From positions 1 to 38,911 of the forward strand of contig JASEJN010000029.1 of the NCBI GenBank assembly GCA_030016385.1: DNA of 38,911 bases. Direction: 5' to 3'. How positions within the stretch are numbered: position 1 is the first letter of the stretch; every line of letters starts with the position of its first letter. Of the stretch, positions 18,106 to 26,347 are shown piece by piece. The notes under the pieces are model-generated. The model saw nothing but the letters and a program-made list of their open reading frames with translations. It was not told where the DNA came from and made no database searches. This DNA is from Clostridiales bacterium (GTDB lineage Bacteria; Bacillota; Clostridia; Clostridiales; Oxobacteraceae). The position numbers and the translations under genes were made by a program.

Positions 18106-19176
18106 AATTATTCCTCCGCCGACAACTATATCGCCGCTATAAAATACGACCGATTGGCCCGGAGTTATAGCCCTTTGAGGGGTATCAAATTTCACATTTA
18201 CGCCGCCTTTACCATCCGGTGAAATAACTGCCGGAGCCTCTTTTGCACCATATCTTATTTTAGCCGTAACCTTCATGGCATCCTTTAAGCTGTCAAAAGG
18301 TATAAAGTTTAACTTTACAGCTCTTAAACGATCGGAAAATACATCCCTTTCTTCCCCGAGCACCACAGTATTTTTTTCAGGAATTATATCTATAACATAC
18401 ATAGGTTTTCCAAAAGCTAGGCCAAGCCCTTTTCTCTGACCTATGGTATAGTAGGAAATACCCTTATGCCTTCCTAATATCCTGCCTTCTTTATCTTTAA
18501 AGTAACCTGGCTTGATATTATCGGGCCGGGTCTTCTTGATGAATTTTCCGTAATCATTATCAGGTATAAAACATATCTCTTCGCTATCAGGCTTTTTAGC
18601 TACCGGGAAATTCAACCGCGCTGCCATTTCCCTTACTTTATCCTTAGTGTAATTGCCAAGAGGCATCAGAGTATGCTCAAGCTGAAATTGTGTCAGACCG
18701 TACAAAACATACGTCTGATCCTTTTTATCGTCCACAGACCTTTTCAAAAGATATCTGTTAAGGCCCCTGTCAAATTCAATTTTGGAATAATGCCCTGTTG
18801 CAACATACTCCGCACCGAGCTGCATTGCTTTTTTTAACAGTTCGTCAAATTTTATATATTTGTTGCATGCTATGCATGGATTGGGTGTCCTTCCCGACAA
18901 ATATTCCTCTACGAAGTAATCTATAATCTTCTTCTTGAATATATCTTTAAAATTTAAAACATAATATCTTATTCCAAGTATATCGCATATGCGCCTGGCA
19001 TCGTTTACGGACGAAAGAGAGCAGCATCCACCCTCTACTTCCCTTACTTCGCTTTCCATCTCCGGCCAGACTTGCATAGTTATACCTATGACATCATAAC
19101 CTTCATTCTTTAAAATAGCGGCGGTAACGGAACTGTCCACTCCACCGCTCATTCCTACAACTACTCTCGCCTTCAT
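18091..19176 (-). CDS. mnmA: tRNA-specific 2-thiouridylase MnmA
   Basis: Adds sulfur to C2 of the wobble uridine in tRNA-Lys, -Glu and -Gln, using persulfide sulfur from a cysteine desulfurase. 361 residues, standard length. PP-loop SGGVDSS at 10-16 for adenylation; the two catalytic cysteines are C101 (in NPCIAC) and C202 (in SEEICFIP). A pair at C51-C52 is additional. AGGAGG is seven bases before the ATG. It is the last gene of the iscR-iscS-iscU-mnmA operon, so IscS is the obvious sulfur donor, as with the iscS-mnmA pair in Bacillus. Confidence 0.97.
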   Translation of the reverse strand: MKARVVVGMSGGVDSSVTAAILKNEGYDVIGITMQVWPEMESEVREVEGGCCSLSSVNDARRICDILGIRYYVLNFKDIFKKKIIDYFVEEYLSGRTPNPCIACNKYIKFDELLKKAMQLGAEYVATGHYSKIEFDRGLNRYLLKRSVDDKKDQTYVLYGLTQFQLEHTLMPLGNYTKDKVREMAARLNFPVAKKPDSEEICFIPDNDYGKFIKKTRPDNIKPGYFKDKEGRILGRHKGISYYTIGQRKGLGLAFGKPMYVIDIIPEKNTVVLGEERDVFSDRLRAVKLNFIPFDSLKDAMKVTAKIRYGAKEAPAVISPDGKGGVNVKFDTPQRAITPGQSVVFYSGDIVVGGGIIERAD

Positions 19177-19187
19177 ATTGCCTCCTG

Positions 19188-19613
19188 TTATTGAGCACTA
19201 TTTTCGTGTGAGTCATTATCTTTACCTTCAGGTATAGGAACTAAGCCATGTTTTTTCCTGTAATCGTTTATTGCGGCATGTATCGCTTGCTCAGCCAGCA
19301 CAGAACAGTGTATCTTTACAGGCGGAAGTCCCTCTAATGCCTCCATGACCGCCTTGTTTGACGTTCCCCATGCTTCATCGACCGTTTTTCCCTTTATCAA
19401 TTCTGTTGCCATGCTGCTTGATGCTACGGCGGCTCCACAGCCAAAAGTCTTGAATTTTGCATCCGTTATTCTGTTATCATCTATTTTTAAGTATATTTTC
19501 ATTATATCTCCGCATACCGGATTGCCAACGGTTCCAACGCCATCGGCATTTTCTATCTCGCCAACATTTCTTGGATGTCTGAAATGATCCATTACTTTTT
19601 CACTATATATCAT
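19188..19613 (-). CDS. iscU: Fe-S cluster scaffold IscU/NifU-N type
   Basis: Scaffold on which 2Fe-2S or 4Fe-4S clusters are built from IscS sulfur. The 141 residues show the three cluster cysteines: C34 (NPVCGD, with D36), C59 (FGCGAA) and C103 ([10 protein letters not shown]). The LPPVK segment that binds the HscA chaperone in Proteobacteria is also visible before C103. The last 20 residues are polar and probably disordered. The ATG overlaps the iscS stop by four bases (ATGA), so the pair is translationally coupled. The start codon and family length agree. Confidence 0.95.
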   Translation of the reverse strand: MIYSEKVMDHFRHPRNVGEIENADGVGTVGNPVCGDIMKIYLKIDDNRITDAKFKTFGCGAAVASSSMATELIKGKTVDEAWGTSNKAVMEALEGLPPVKIHCSVLAEQAIHAAINDYRKKHGLVPIPEGKDNDSHENSAQ

Positions 19614-20797
19614 TTGTTTTTCCCCTTCCTGACAAAGTCTTCATACAGAGGCGACATATCCCTCAATCTCTTAACAAACTTGGGTAGTACATCCAATACA
19701 TAGTCAATATCCTCTTCGTTAGTATCATCGCCTATAGTAAGCCTTAAGGAACCATGTGCTATTTCATGGGGAAGCCCGATTGCAAGAAGCACATGGGAAG
19801 GATCAAGAGACCCTGATGCGCAGGCCGAACCGCTGGATGCGCATACTCCAACTTCATCAAGCAAAAGAAGCATCGACTCGCCCTCGATGAATCTGAAACA
19901 GACATTTACATTGCCGGGCAACCTTTTTTGAGGATGGCCATTCAGTTTTGTATAAGGAATATCTGCCATTATTCCATTTATAAGCTTATCCCTTAAAGCG
20001 GTCAATTTATTTATGTGACTGTCAATATTTTCTCCTGCGAGTTCGATAGCCTTGCCAAGCCCAACTATTCCAGGAACATTTTCCGTCCCGGCTCTTCTGT
20101 TGCTTTCCTGGGCGCCACCATGTATGAGAGGATTTATCTTGACTCCCTTTCTTATGTAAAGAGCCCCGATCCCTTTGGGACCATAAAACTTGTGTGCCGA
20201 AAGAGACAAAAGATCGATGTTCATATCCTTAACATTTATAGGTACATTCCCAACAGCCTGAACAGCATCAGTATGAAAGTATATGCCCCTCTCTCTGCAT
20301 ATTTTACCGATTTCAAGAATCGGTTCTATCGTACCTATTTCATTATTTGCAAACATTACGGAAACGAGTATTGTTTTATCTGTTATAGCCTTTTTCAAAT
20401 CTTCTATGTTTACAAGGCCGTATTCGTCTACAGGTAGGTAAGTAACTTCAAACCCCTGTTTTTCAAGGAATTGGCATGAGTGCAATATCGCAGGATGCTC
20501 TATTTTTGTGGTTATTATATGGTTGCCTCTATCTTTGTTTGCGAAAGCAATGCCCTTAAGCGTCCAGTTATCCGCTTCGGAACCTCCGGCTGTAAAATAT
20601 ATTTCATCAGGCGATGCCCCAAGCACTTTTGCAACTCTTCCCCTGGCTTTTTCTATCACAGATTTTGTTTCACGCCCGATTGAATAAATCGACGATGGAT
20701 TGCCAAACTTTTCCGTAAAATAAGGCAGCATTTCCTGCAATACCTCAGGTTTAGTAAAAGTTGTGGCCGCATGGTCCATATAAATGATTTTATTCAT
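19610..20797 (-). CDS. iscS: Cysteine desulfurase IscS/NifS
   Basis: PLP enzyme turning cysteine into alanine plus an enzyme-bound persulfide that feeds Fe-S assembly and tRNA thiolation. 395 residues. N-terminal IIYMDHAATTFTKPEVL, the PLP lysine in SLSAHKFYGPKG (near 205) and the active Cys in SSGSACASGSLDPSH (near 325) are all present. The start overlaps the iscR stop by eight bases. With iscU and mnmA downstream it gives one transcript for sulfur capture and use, under the iscR promoter. Confidence 0.97.
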   Translation of the reverse strand: MNKIIYMDHAATTFTKPEVLQEMLPYFTEKFGNPSSIYSIGRETKSVIEKARGRVAKVLGASPDEIYFTAGGSEADNWTLKGIAFANKDRGNHIITTKIEHPAILHSCQFLEKQGFEVTYLPVDEYGLVNIEDLKKAITDKTILVSVMFANNEIGTIEPILEIGKICRERGIYFHTDAVQAVGNVPINVKDMNIDLLSLSAHKFYGPKGIGALYIRKGVKINPLIHGGAQESNRRAGTENVPGIVGLGKAIELAGENIDSHINKLTALRDKLINGIMADIPYTKLNGHPQKRLPGNVNVCFRFIEGESMLLLLDEVGVCASSGSACASGSLDPSHVLLAIGLPHEIAHGSLRLTIGDDTNEEDIDYVLDVLPKFVKRLRDMSPLYEDFVRKGKNK

Positions 20798-21251
20798 AAT
20801 TATCCCCGCTCCTTTTTATCGAAAGTTTGTTTTTTTTACATAAGTTCTGGTAATCATTTATCATGTCTTTTAATGTTATCGAGTTTACTACATCGTTTAT
20901 AGCCGTCCTTATTTTAATCCAGATCAGCCTGGTCACACAGCAACTCATCTTCAGGCACTCAGAATTACCTTCCAAACATTCGGATATTTCTACAGGACCT
21001 TCAAGAGCATCCAAGATTTCACCGACAGTAATACTCGACGGATCCCTTGAAAGTACATATCCGCCCTGTGCCCCTCTTACGCTTTTTACAAGGTTTTTTC
21101 TGCGAAGCACGGCTATTAGCTGCTCGAGATAATACTCCGATATGTCCTGCCTCTTTGCAACCTCTCGTAGCGATATCGGAATGTCTCCATAATGCAACGC
21201 CAAATCAAACATTGCCTTGACCCCATATTGACCTTTTGTCGACAGCTTCAT
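20790..21251 (-). CDS. iscR: Rrf2-family regulator, IscR-like
   Basis: Winged-helix repressor of the Rrf2 family, 153 residues from MKLSTKGQYGVKAM. DNA-binding part about 1-70 with the wing RGAQGGYVLSR; effector region with C92, C99, C104 and C105, the cluster-binding cysteine area of IscR (three ligands about six residues apart). In Bacillus the gene at this locus, before iscS, is the Cys-poor CymR that senses cysteine; here the cysteines argue for a Fe-S sensor. I chose the ATG at 21251 after GGTGG; the longer reading from 21305 has an atypical N-terminus. Promoter and a possible operator lie at 21264-21324, suggesting autoregulation. Confidence 0.87.
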   Translation of the reverse strand: MKLSTKGQYGVKAMFDLALHYGDIPISLREVAKRQDISEYYLEQLIAVLRRKNLVKSVRGAQGGYVLSRDPSSITVGEILDALEGPVEISECLEGNSECLKMSCCVTRLIWIKIRTAINDVVNSITLKDMINDYQNLCKKNKLSIKRSGDNYE

Positions 21252-21263
21252 AAAACCACCACC

Positions 21264-21287
21264 AATCCCGACCTTTTGACTCGGATT
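21264..21287. promoter_or_regulatory. Imperfect inverted repeat downstream of the isc promoter (candidate IscR operator)
   Basis: AATCCCGA and TCGGATT are near-inverted copies separated by nine bases. The site sits just after the predicted transcription start and before the iscR start, where an autorepressor would act. The link to IscR is inference. Confidence 0.4.
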
Positions 21288-21295
21288 TCTATAGT

Positions 21296-21324
21296 AGGAT
21301 ATCATATCTTTAAATTCGTGTCAA
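21296..21324 (-). promoter_or_regulatory. Promoter of the isc operon
   Basis: Minus strand TTGACA (21319-21324), 17 bases, TATCCT (21296-21301). The -35 is perfect; the -10 matches four of six, as expected for a regulated promoter. Confidence 0.65.
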
Positions 21325-21341
21325 ATTTTTTATGAACTATG

Positions 21342-21370
21342 TAAAAAGGGAGCTTTTAAAAAGCCCCCCT
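21342..21370 (-). terminator. Terminator after the 107-residue hypothetical gene
   Basis: On the minus strand a ten-pair stem (GGGGGCTTTT with AAAAGCTCCC, one G-U) is followed by five T residues. It overlaps the stop region of the hypothetical gene and separates it from the isc promoter. Confidence 0.8.
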
Positions 21371-21692
21371 ACCTTATGCTAAGATACACTCTCAAATGGT
21401 TTTTAATATCTCTGGAATTATCCCCGGCAGAACCTATATAGATGTTGTCTCCAATAACTTTATATTTAAAATCATAAAAACCATTTTCTTTTAAATAATC
21501 TTTTACAGAATTAACCCCGCCGTCACCCTGCGCGACGAGTGTCTTTTTCCCCACAAAATCTCCATTTACATAGACATTCAACTCGTCCTGAGGCATTTTC
21601 AAGCCTATATCATGATCCATATCGGGTATTACCGGTATTATCGGCAAAATACCACCAGGCCCATAAGGGTACTGTCCATTATAGTTGAACAT
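21369..21692 (-). CDS. Hypothetical protein with Gly/Pro-rich N-terminus
   Basis: I do not recognise this 107-residue protein. It starts NYNGQYPYGPGGILPIIPVIP, a Tyr/Gly/Pro-rich stretch, and continues into a compact mixed domain (about 38-107) with DELNVYVNGDFVGKK and IGDNIYIGSAGDN. There is no signal peptide or membrane segment. Start ATG with GAGGTG six bases upstream; its own terminator follows, and a possible forespore-type promoter precedes it. The low-complexity N-terminus and that promoter would fit a spore protein, but this is inference. It lies between glyA and the isc operon. Confidence 0.7.
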   Translation of the reverse strand: MFNYNGQYPYGPGGILPIIPVIPDMDHDIGLKMPQDELNVYVNGDFVGKKTLVAQGDGGVNSVKDYLKENGFYDFKYKVIGDNIYIGSAGDNSRDIKNHLRVYLSIR

Positions 21693-21709
21693 AAAATCAC
21701 CTCATGATG

Positions 21710-21738
21710 TATTTTGCACATTTTACCCACTCATATTC
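21710..21738 (-). promoter_or_regulatory. Sigma-G/F-like promoter candidate for the hypothetical gene
   Basis: Minus strand GAATA (21734-21738) and CAAAATA (21710-21716) are 17 bases apart, compared with the Bacillus sigma-G pattern GHATR-N17/18-CATWHTA: five of five and six of seven matches. The predicted start is very close to the ribosome site, which weakens the case. No good housekeeping promoter is visible as an alternative. Confidence 0.3.
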
Positions 21739-21923
21739 AAGACATTATTTAGCAAAATCACTGTTCACGATATGGACTGTTATTCATATTGAGAACTTTA
21801 CCCTGGCATATAGTTCATATGGTATAAATTTCCTGGGAAATATATGTATTTTTTAAATCGCTGCAGTATAAACTTGTTCCATAAATACACAAGTTCAGGA
21901 TGCAGCAATTGAAAATCTGCATT

Positions 21924-23162
21924 TTAATCATAGCAAAGGGGGTGCAAATCACATAGATGTTTTACTTCGTCCTTATACTTTGAAAGATCATTATTTCTGT
22001 TTTCGATTACGCCGTTTATTATACCTGCAATTTCTTTCATGTCAGCCTCATTGAATCCCCGGGTAGTCGCTGCAGGAGTTCCCAGACGTATACCGCTTGT
22101 TACGAATGGACTTTCAGTATCAAATGGTATTGTATTTTTGTTTACAGTTATATTTACTTGGCCCAAAAGATCTTCAGCATCTTTACCGGTTATATTTTTA
22201 TTCCTTAAATCTACTAAAATCAAATGGTTATCCGTTCCACCCGAAACAAGCTTGAAATCATGCTCTAAAAGTCCTTCTGCTAAAGCCTTCGAATTTTTGA
22301 CGATCTGTATCTGGTAATTTTTAAATTCTGGGGACATCGCCTCTTTAAAGCATACTGCTTTTGCAGCAATGACATGCATCAAAGGACCACCTTGTATTCC
22401 GGGGAAAACAGCCTTGTCGATAATTTTGCCATATTTCTCCTTGCAGATTATCGCTCCGCCTCTCGGCCCTCTTAAAGTCTTGTGGGTCGTAGTAGTAACA
22501 AAATCCGAATACAAAACAGGATTGGGATGGAGCCCTGACGCCACAAGACCTGCAATATGCGCCATGTCAACCATCATAAGCGCATTAACTCTGTCGCATA
22601 TCTCCCTTATCGATTTAAAATCGATTATCCTCGGATAAGCACTTGCACCGGACACTATGAGCTTTGGCCTGACTTGCCCGGCAATTTTCCCTAATTCGTC
22701 ATAATCGATTCTGCCCGTATTTTCATCAACGCCATACGAATAAAATCGATATAACCTGCCTGAAAAATTGACAGGGCTGCCGTGAGTCAGATGCCCCCCA
22801 TGGGAAAGATTCATACCGAGGACGGTGTCTCCGGGTTTCAGACACGCAAAATAGACGGCCATATTGGCTTGGGATCCTGAATGCGGCTGTACGTTTGCAT
22901 GTTCGCCTCCAAACAGTTTCTTTAACCTTTCACGGGCAATATCTTCAACCTCATCTACAAACTCGCATCCTCCGTAATACCTCCTGCCCGGATAACCTTC
23001 GGCATATTTATTCGTAAGCACGGATCCCTGGGCTTCCATAACGGCTTTGCTTGTATAATTTTCGGATGCGATAAGTTCTATATTATCCTGCTGCCTCTTA
23101 AGCTCCTTCTCTATATATTTATAAATTTCCGTATCTTTTTTTCGCAGTTCATCAAGCATCAT
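21924..23162 (-). CDS. glyA: Serine hydroxymethyltransferase
   Basis: PLP enzyme interconverting serine and glycine with transfer of a one-carbon unit to tetrahydrofolate, cytoplasmic. 412 residues, standard length. N-terminal [20 protein letters not shown] and the PLP lysine in [14 protein letters not shown] (near 230) are diagnostic. The start is the first of two adjacent ATGs, preceded by AAGGGG. It follows the CsoR/CstR-like gene by 17 bases, so may be cotranscribed with tcdA. The link to the neighbouring sulfur genes could be through serine as cysteine precursor, but it may be simple adjacency. Confidence 0.97.
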   Translation of the reverse strand: MMLDELRKKDTEIYKYIEKELKRQQDNIELIASENYTSKAVMEAQGSVLTNKYAEGYPGRRYYGGCEFVDEVEDIARERLKKLFGGEHANVQPHSGSQANMAVYFACLKPGDTVLGMNLSHGGHLTHGSPVNFSGRLYRFYSYGVDENTGRIDYDELGKIAGQVRPKLIVSGASAYPRIIDFKSIREICDRVNALMMVDMAHIAGLVASGLHPNPVLYSDFVTTTTHKTLRGPRGGAIICKEKYGKIIDKAVFPGIQGGPLMHVIAAKAVCFKEAMSPEFKNYQIQIVKNSKALAEGLLEHDFKLVSGGTDNHLILVDLRNKNITGKDAEDLLGQVNITVNKNTIPFDTESPFVTSGIRLGTPAATTRGFNEADMKEIAGIINGVIENRNNDLSKYKDEVKHLCDLHPLCYD

Positions 23163-23179
23163 TTACAACATCCCCTTTG

Positions 23180-23452
23180 TTACTTTGTAAATTTTATTAT
23201 CGTATCTATCAATTCCTCTATCGATTTATTCTCATCATTCTTTACTGCGGCAGACTTTATACAGGATTGTGCGTAATTCTTGAGTATCAGCCCTCCAACC
23301 ATGTTGATAGCCGCTCTTACAGCAGCTATTTGGATCAATATATTGCTGCATACCTCTCCGTTGTCTATCATTTTCTGTATTCCCCTTATCTGCCCTTCGA
23401 TCCTGTTCAATCTATTTTTTATATCCTCTTTCGATAAATCCTTATTCATCAT
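23180..23452 (-). CDS. CsoR/FrmR/CstR-family transcriptional repressor (DUF156)
   Basis: All-helical tetrameric repressor of the CsoR family, 90 residues; typical start RLNRIEGQIRGIQKMI. C35 and C64 have the 29-residue spacing of the CsoR copper ligands C36 and C65. The intervening His ligand (four before the second Cys) is Tyr60, so a copper site is incomplete. Two cysteines without the His are also seen in the persulfide sensor CstR, which fits the sulfur genes around it. The gene is translationally coupled to tcdA (overlap of four). The second ATG (23449) has better spacing from GGAGG than the first, and could be the true start. Confidence 0.85.
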   Translation of the reverse strand: MMNKDLSKEDIKNRLNRIEGQIRGIQKMIDNGEVCSNILIQIAAVRAAINMVGGLILKNYAQSCIKSAAVKNDENKSIEELIDTIIKFTK

Positions 23453-24228
23453 ACACCTCCATCCTCGCGAGCATGGTAACCGATAATATCCTTGATAACC
23501 TCACCTGCAATAATAAGCCCGACAACCGATGGGATAAACGATATGCTTCCTGGAATCTGCCTTCTTATGGAACATTTTCTCTTTGTCCCCGGGGGACAGA
23601 TGCATTGATATTTGCAGGAAGCTTCCAGTTGATCCTGCAATTTCAACGGTTCCTCAGTCGAATAAACAACCTTGAGCGAATCGACTCCCCTTCTTCTTAG
23701 CTCTCTTCTCATCACTTTTGCGAGAGGATCTATCGTCGTTTCATATATGTCCCCAACTCTGAATTTTGTGGGATCAAGTTTGCATCCCGCACCCATGCTG
23801 CTTATTATCGGTATCCCGAGCTGCTTGCATTTAATCACCATATCTATCTTGGAAGTTACAGTATCGATAGCATCAATTACATAATTATAATCATTTTTTA
23901 AAAGCTCGCTTGAATTTTCCTTGGTATAAAAACACCGGTATGTATCGACAACCACTTTGGGATTTATTTCAAGGGCCCTTTCTTTCATGACCTCAGTCTT
24001 TAGCTTCCCCACTGTTTTTATTGTGGCATGGACCTGCCTGTTTATATTTGTCAAGCAAATCCTATCGTCATCGACCAGGACTATTCTTCCAAGCCCGCAT
24101 CTTACAAGAGCTTCAACGGCATAGGAACCTACGCCGCCTATTCCAAATACGGCCACTGTACTCTTATTAAGTTTATCCAATGCCTTCTTGCCTATCAACA
24201 ATTCCGTTCTCGAAAAAGCATTAAGCAT
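23449..24228 (-). CDS. tcdA: tRNA threonylcarbamoyladenosine dehydratase TcdA
   Basis: ThiF/E1-like ATP-dependent enzyme that cyclises t6A at position 37 of ANN-decoding tRNAs to ct6A. 259 residues. Nucleotide-binding FGIGGVGSYAVEAL at 28-41, then VLVDDDRICLTNINRQ. Residues 205-219 carry four cysteines (CKYQCIC and KRKC) just before the conserved QIPGSISF; E. coli TcdA partners with the CsdA/CsdE desulfurase system, so a sulfur or metal link is possible. Start ATG with AGGAGG eight bases upstream. The order aspS-6S RNA-tcdA is as in Bacillus (aspS-bsrA-yrvM). Confidence 0.92.
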   Translation of the reverse strand: MLNAFSRTELLIGKKALDKLNKSTVAVFGIGGVGSYAVEALVRCGLGRIVLVDDDRICLTNINRQVHATIKTVGKLKTEVMKERALEINPKVVVDTYRCFYTKENSSELLKNDYNYVIDAIDTVTSKIDMVIKCKQLGIPIISSMGAGCKLDPTKFRVGDIYETTIDPLAKVMRRELRRRGVDSLKVVYSTEEPLKLQDQLEASCKYQCICPPGTKRKCSIRRQIPGSISFIPSVVGLIIAGEVIKDIIGYHAREDGGV

Positions 24229-24267
24229 AAAGCATTCCTCCTAAAATTCTCCCCAAAAAAGTTACTT

Positions 24268-24497
24268 AAAAAATCCCGCCATGCCGTCATATGGTTCGTT
24301 TGAACCTGCTCCCAGCAGGTGGGTATCCTCCTGAATACTTCCTGTTTCCCTAAATAGGGACATCATTCCATATCCAGAGACCGGATTCCCTTTTCATAAG
24401 TGTTGGCTCATAACACCACCATAAAAACGTACACAGCAGGATTTTAATCTGCATCCCAGGCAAAACGTATGAAATCGGCGGGATGTCGGACATTTTT
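24268..24497 (-). ncRNA. ssrS: 6S RNA
   Basis: RNA that mimics an open promoter and binds housekeeping RNA polymerase. On the minus strand a long bent-hairpin structure is closed by ATCCCGCC (24477-24484) pairing with GGCGGGAT (24273-24280), followed directly by a T-run, so the terminal stem doubles as terminator. Near the 5' end CCGATTTCATAC resembles E. coli 6S CCGATATTTCATAC; near the 3' end GGTTCAAACG and GACGGCAT resemble GGGTTCAAGG and GGCGGCAT. No ORF occupies the gap. The location between aspS and tcdA is that of Bacillus 6S-1 RNA. A TAAAAT box at 24504-24509 gives the start; an upstream TATAAT is an alternative. Confidence 0.8.
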
Positions 24498-24540
24498 TAT
24501 GACATTTTATCTAACTTTATTATACATCAAATAGAACCTT

Positions 24541-26334
24541 TTATGAATTTATTTTTTCTTTTCCGACAATGCTTATTCCAAGCTCTTTAAGCTGGCTTTC
24601 ATCAACGCTGGAAGGTGCGTTCGTAAGCAGACAGGATGCATCCTTTGTCTTGGGGAATGCAATTACATCCCTTATGTTGTCGGTATTTACGAGAAACATT
24701 ATCATCCTGTCAAAACCGTATGCAAGTCCGCCATGAGGTGGAGCGCCATATTTGAAGGCTTCGAGAAGAAATCCGAATCTTTCCCAGGCTCTCTCCATAG
24801 TAAATCCAAGTACTTTGAACATTTTTTCCTGAAGCTTTATGTCATTGATCCTTATGCTGCCTCCTCCAAGCTCTTCCCCGTTAAGCACTATATCGTAAGC
24901 CTTTGACCTGACTTTTTCAGGAGCGGTATCCAGGATATCCAGATCCTCATCCATCGGGGCTGTAAAAGGATGGTGTACCGCAACAAGCCTTCCCTCCTCC
25001 TCGCTGTATTCAAGAAGAGGAAATTCTGTAACCCATATAAAATTGAACTCTTTATTGTCCTTCAGAAGACCTGTTTTCTTGGCTATTTCTATTCTAAGCT
25101 GACCGAGGGATGAAAAAACCACTTTGGGTTTGCCTGCACAAATCAGCACCAAATCTCCATCCTTTGCATCCATCCTCTCTAATATTCCATTTAGTTCCTC
25201 TTGAGTCAAGTATTTTGCAATCGGGGATTTTATTTCTCCTCCCTTTAATGCTATCCACGCAAGCCCTTTTGCTTTGAATGTCTTTACAAATTCAGAAAGT
25301 CTGTCTATCTCTTTTCTGCCAAAGTTTGCACAGCCCTTTGCATTTATTGCTCTTACATCACCTTTTGAATCCAATACATCCTTGAATACTTTGAATCCTG
25401 TCCCTTTTAGTATGTCGTTTAAACACTTAAGCTCCATTTTAAATCTGGTATCCGGTTTATCCGAGCCGAACCTTTCCATAGCCTCTTTATAAGTTATCCT
25501 GTCAAAAGGTATTTTAACGTTCATGCCCAGTATTTCTTTAAATATCTTTTTAATGAGCCTTTCATTTATTTCTATCACATCTTCTATATCTACGAAGGAC
25601 ATTTCCATATCAACCTGGGTAAACTCTGGCTGCCTGTTCGCCCTTAAGTCCTCATCCCTGAAGCATCTTACGATCTGATAATATCTGTCGTATCCTGAAA
25701 TCATAAGCAGCTGCTTAAATAACTGGGGCGATTGGGGCAAAGCATAAAATTGCCCGTGAAAGATTCTGCTGGGCACAAGGTAATCCCTGGCACCTTCGGG
25801 AGTGCTCTTTGTAAGCATCGGGGTTTCTATGTCGAGAAATCCGTTTTCGTCCATGAAATCTCTTATAACCTTGGATGTCTTGTACCGCACTATAAGATTT
25901 CTCTGCATATCGGGCCGCCTTAAATCAAGATATCTGTATTTCAGCCTAATGCCTTCAGATGCATCCAGACCTTCTTTTATATATATGGGTGGCGTTTCCG
26001 ATTCACTCAATATTTTGATGCTTTTAGCCGATATTTCAACCATTCCCGTAGGAATATCATAGTTTGGGGATGATCTTTTTACCAAGTTCCCTGTTATTGC
26101 AAGCACATATTCGGATTTAACCCTGTCTGCTTTTTCAAATGCCTCTTTATTTATCTCATTTCCAAAAACCGCCTGTATTATGCCGGTCCTATCCCGAAGA
26201 TCGATAAATATCAGGCTGCCAAGATTCCTTTTTCTCTGCACCCAGCCCATCACCGTTACATTCTCACCTATATTGCTTTCATTCAGTACGCCGCACATAT
26301 GGGTACGCTTTAATCCTTCAAGCTTTTCTCCCAT
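24541..26334 (-). CDS. aspS: Aspartyl-tRNA synthetase
   Basis: Charges tRNA-Asp. The 597 residues have the bacterial layout: N-terminal OB anticodon-binding domain (about 15-110, with GWVQRKRNLGSLIFIDLRDR), class II core with motif 2 FRDEDLRANRQPEFTQVD, a bacterial insertion domain, and motif 3 near AYGFDRM. Length is typical of bacterial AspRS. Whether it is discriminating or also charges tRNA-Asn cannot be told. The ATG is seven bases after GGAGGT and 13 bases after hisS, so both share the T-box leader. Confidence 0.97.
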   Translation of the reverse strand: MGEKLEGLKRTHMCGVLNESNIGENVTVMGWVQRKRNLGSLIFIDLRDRTGIIQAVFGNEINKEAFEKADRVKSEYVLAITGNLVKRSSPNYDIPTGMVEISAKSIKILSESETPPIYIKEGLDASEGIRLKYRYLDLRRPDMQRNLIVRYKTSKVIRDFMDENGFLDIETPMLTKSTPEGARDYLVPSRIFHGQFYALPQSPQLFKQLLMISGYDRYYQIVRCFRDEDLRANRQPEFTQVDMEMSFVDIEDVIEINERLIKKIFKEILGMNVKIPFDRITYKEAMERFGSDKPDTRFKMELKCLNDILKGTGFKVFKDVLDSKGDVRAINAKGCANFGRKEIDRLSEFVKTFKAKGLAWIALKGGEIKSPIAKYLTQEELNGILERMDAKDGDLVLICAGKPKVVFSSLGQLRIEIAKKTGLLKDNKEFNFIWVTEFPLLEYSEEEGRLVAVHHPFTAPMDEDLDILDTAPEKVRSKAYDIVLNGEELGGGSIRINDIKLQEKMFKVLGFTMERAWERFGFLLEAFKYGAPPHGGLAYGFDRMIMFLVNTDNIRDVIAFPKTKDASCLLTNAPSSVDESQLKELGISIVGKEKINS

Positions 26335-26347
26335 GACTTAACCTCCA

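Noticed and set aside
21871..21897. Hairpin AACTTGT/ACAAGTT as glyA terminator
   Set aside because: Seven pairs around an 11-base loop and no U-run; too weak to call.
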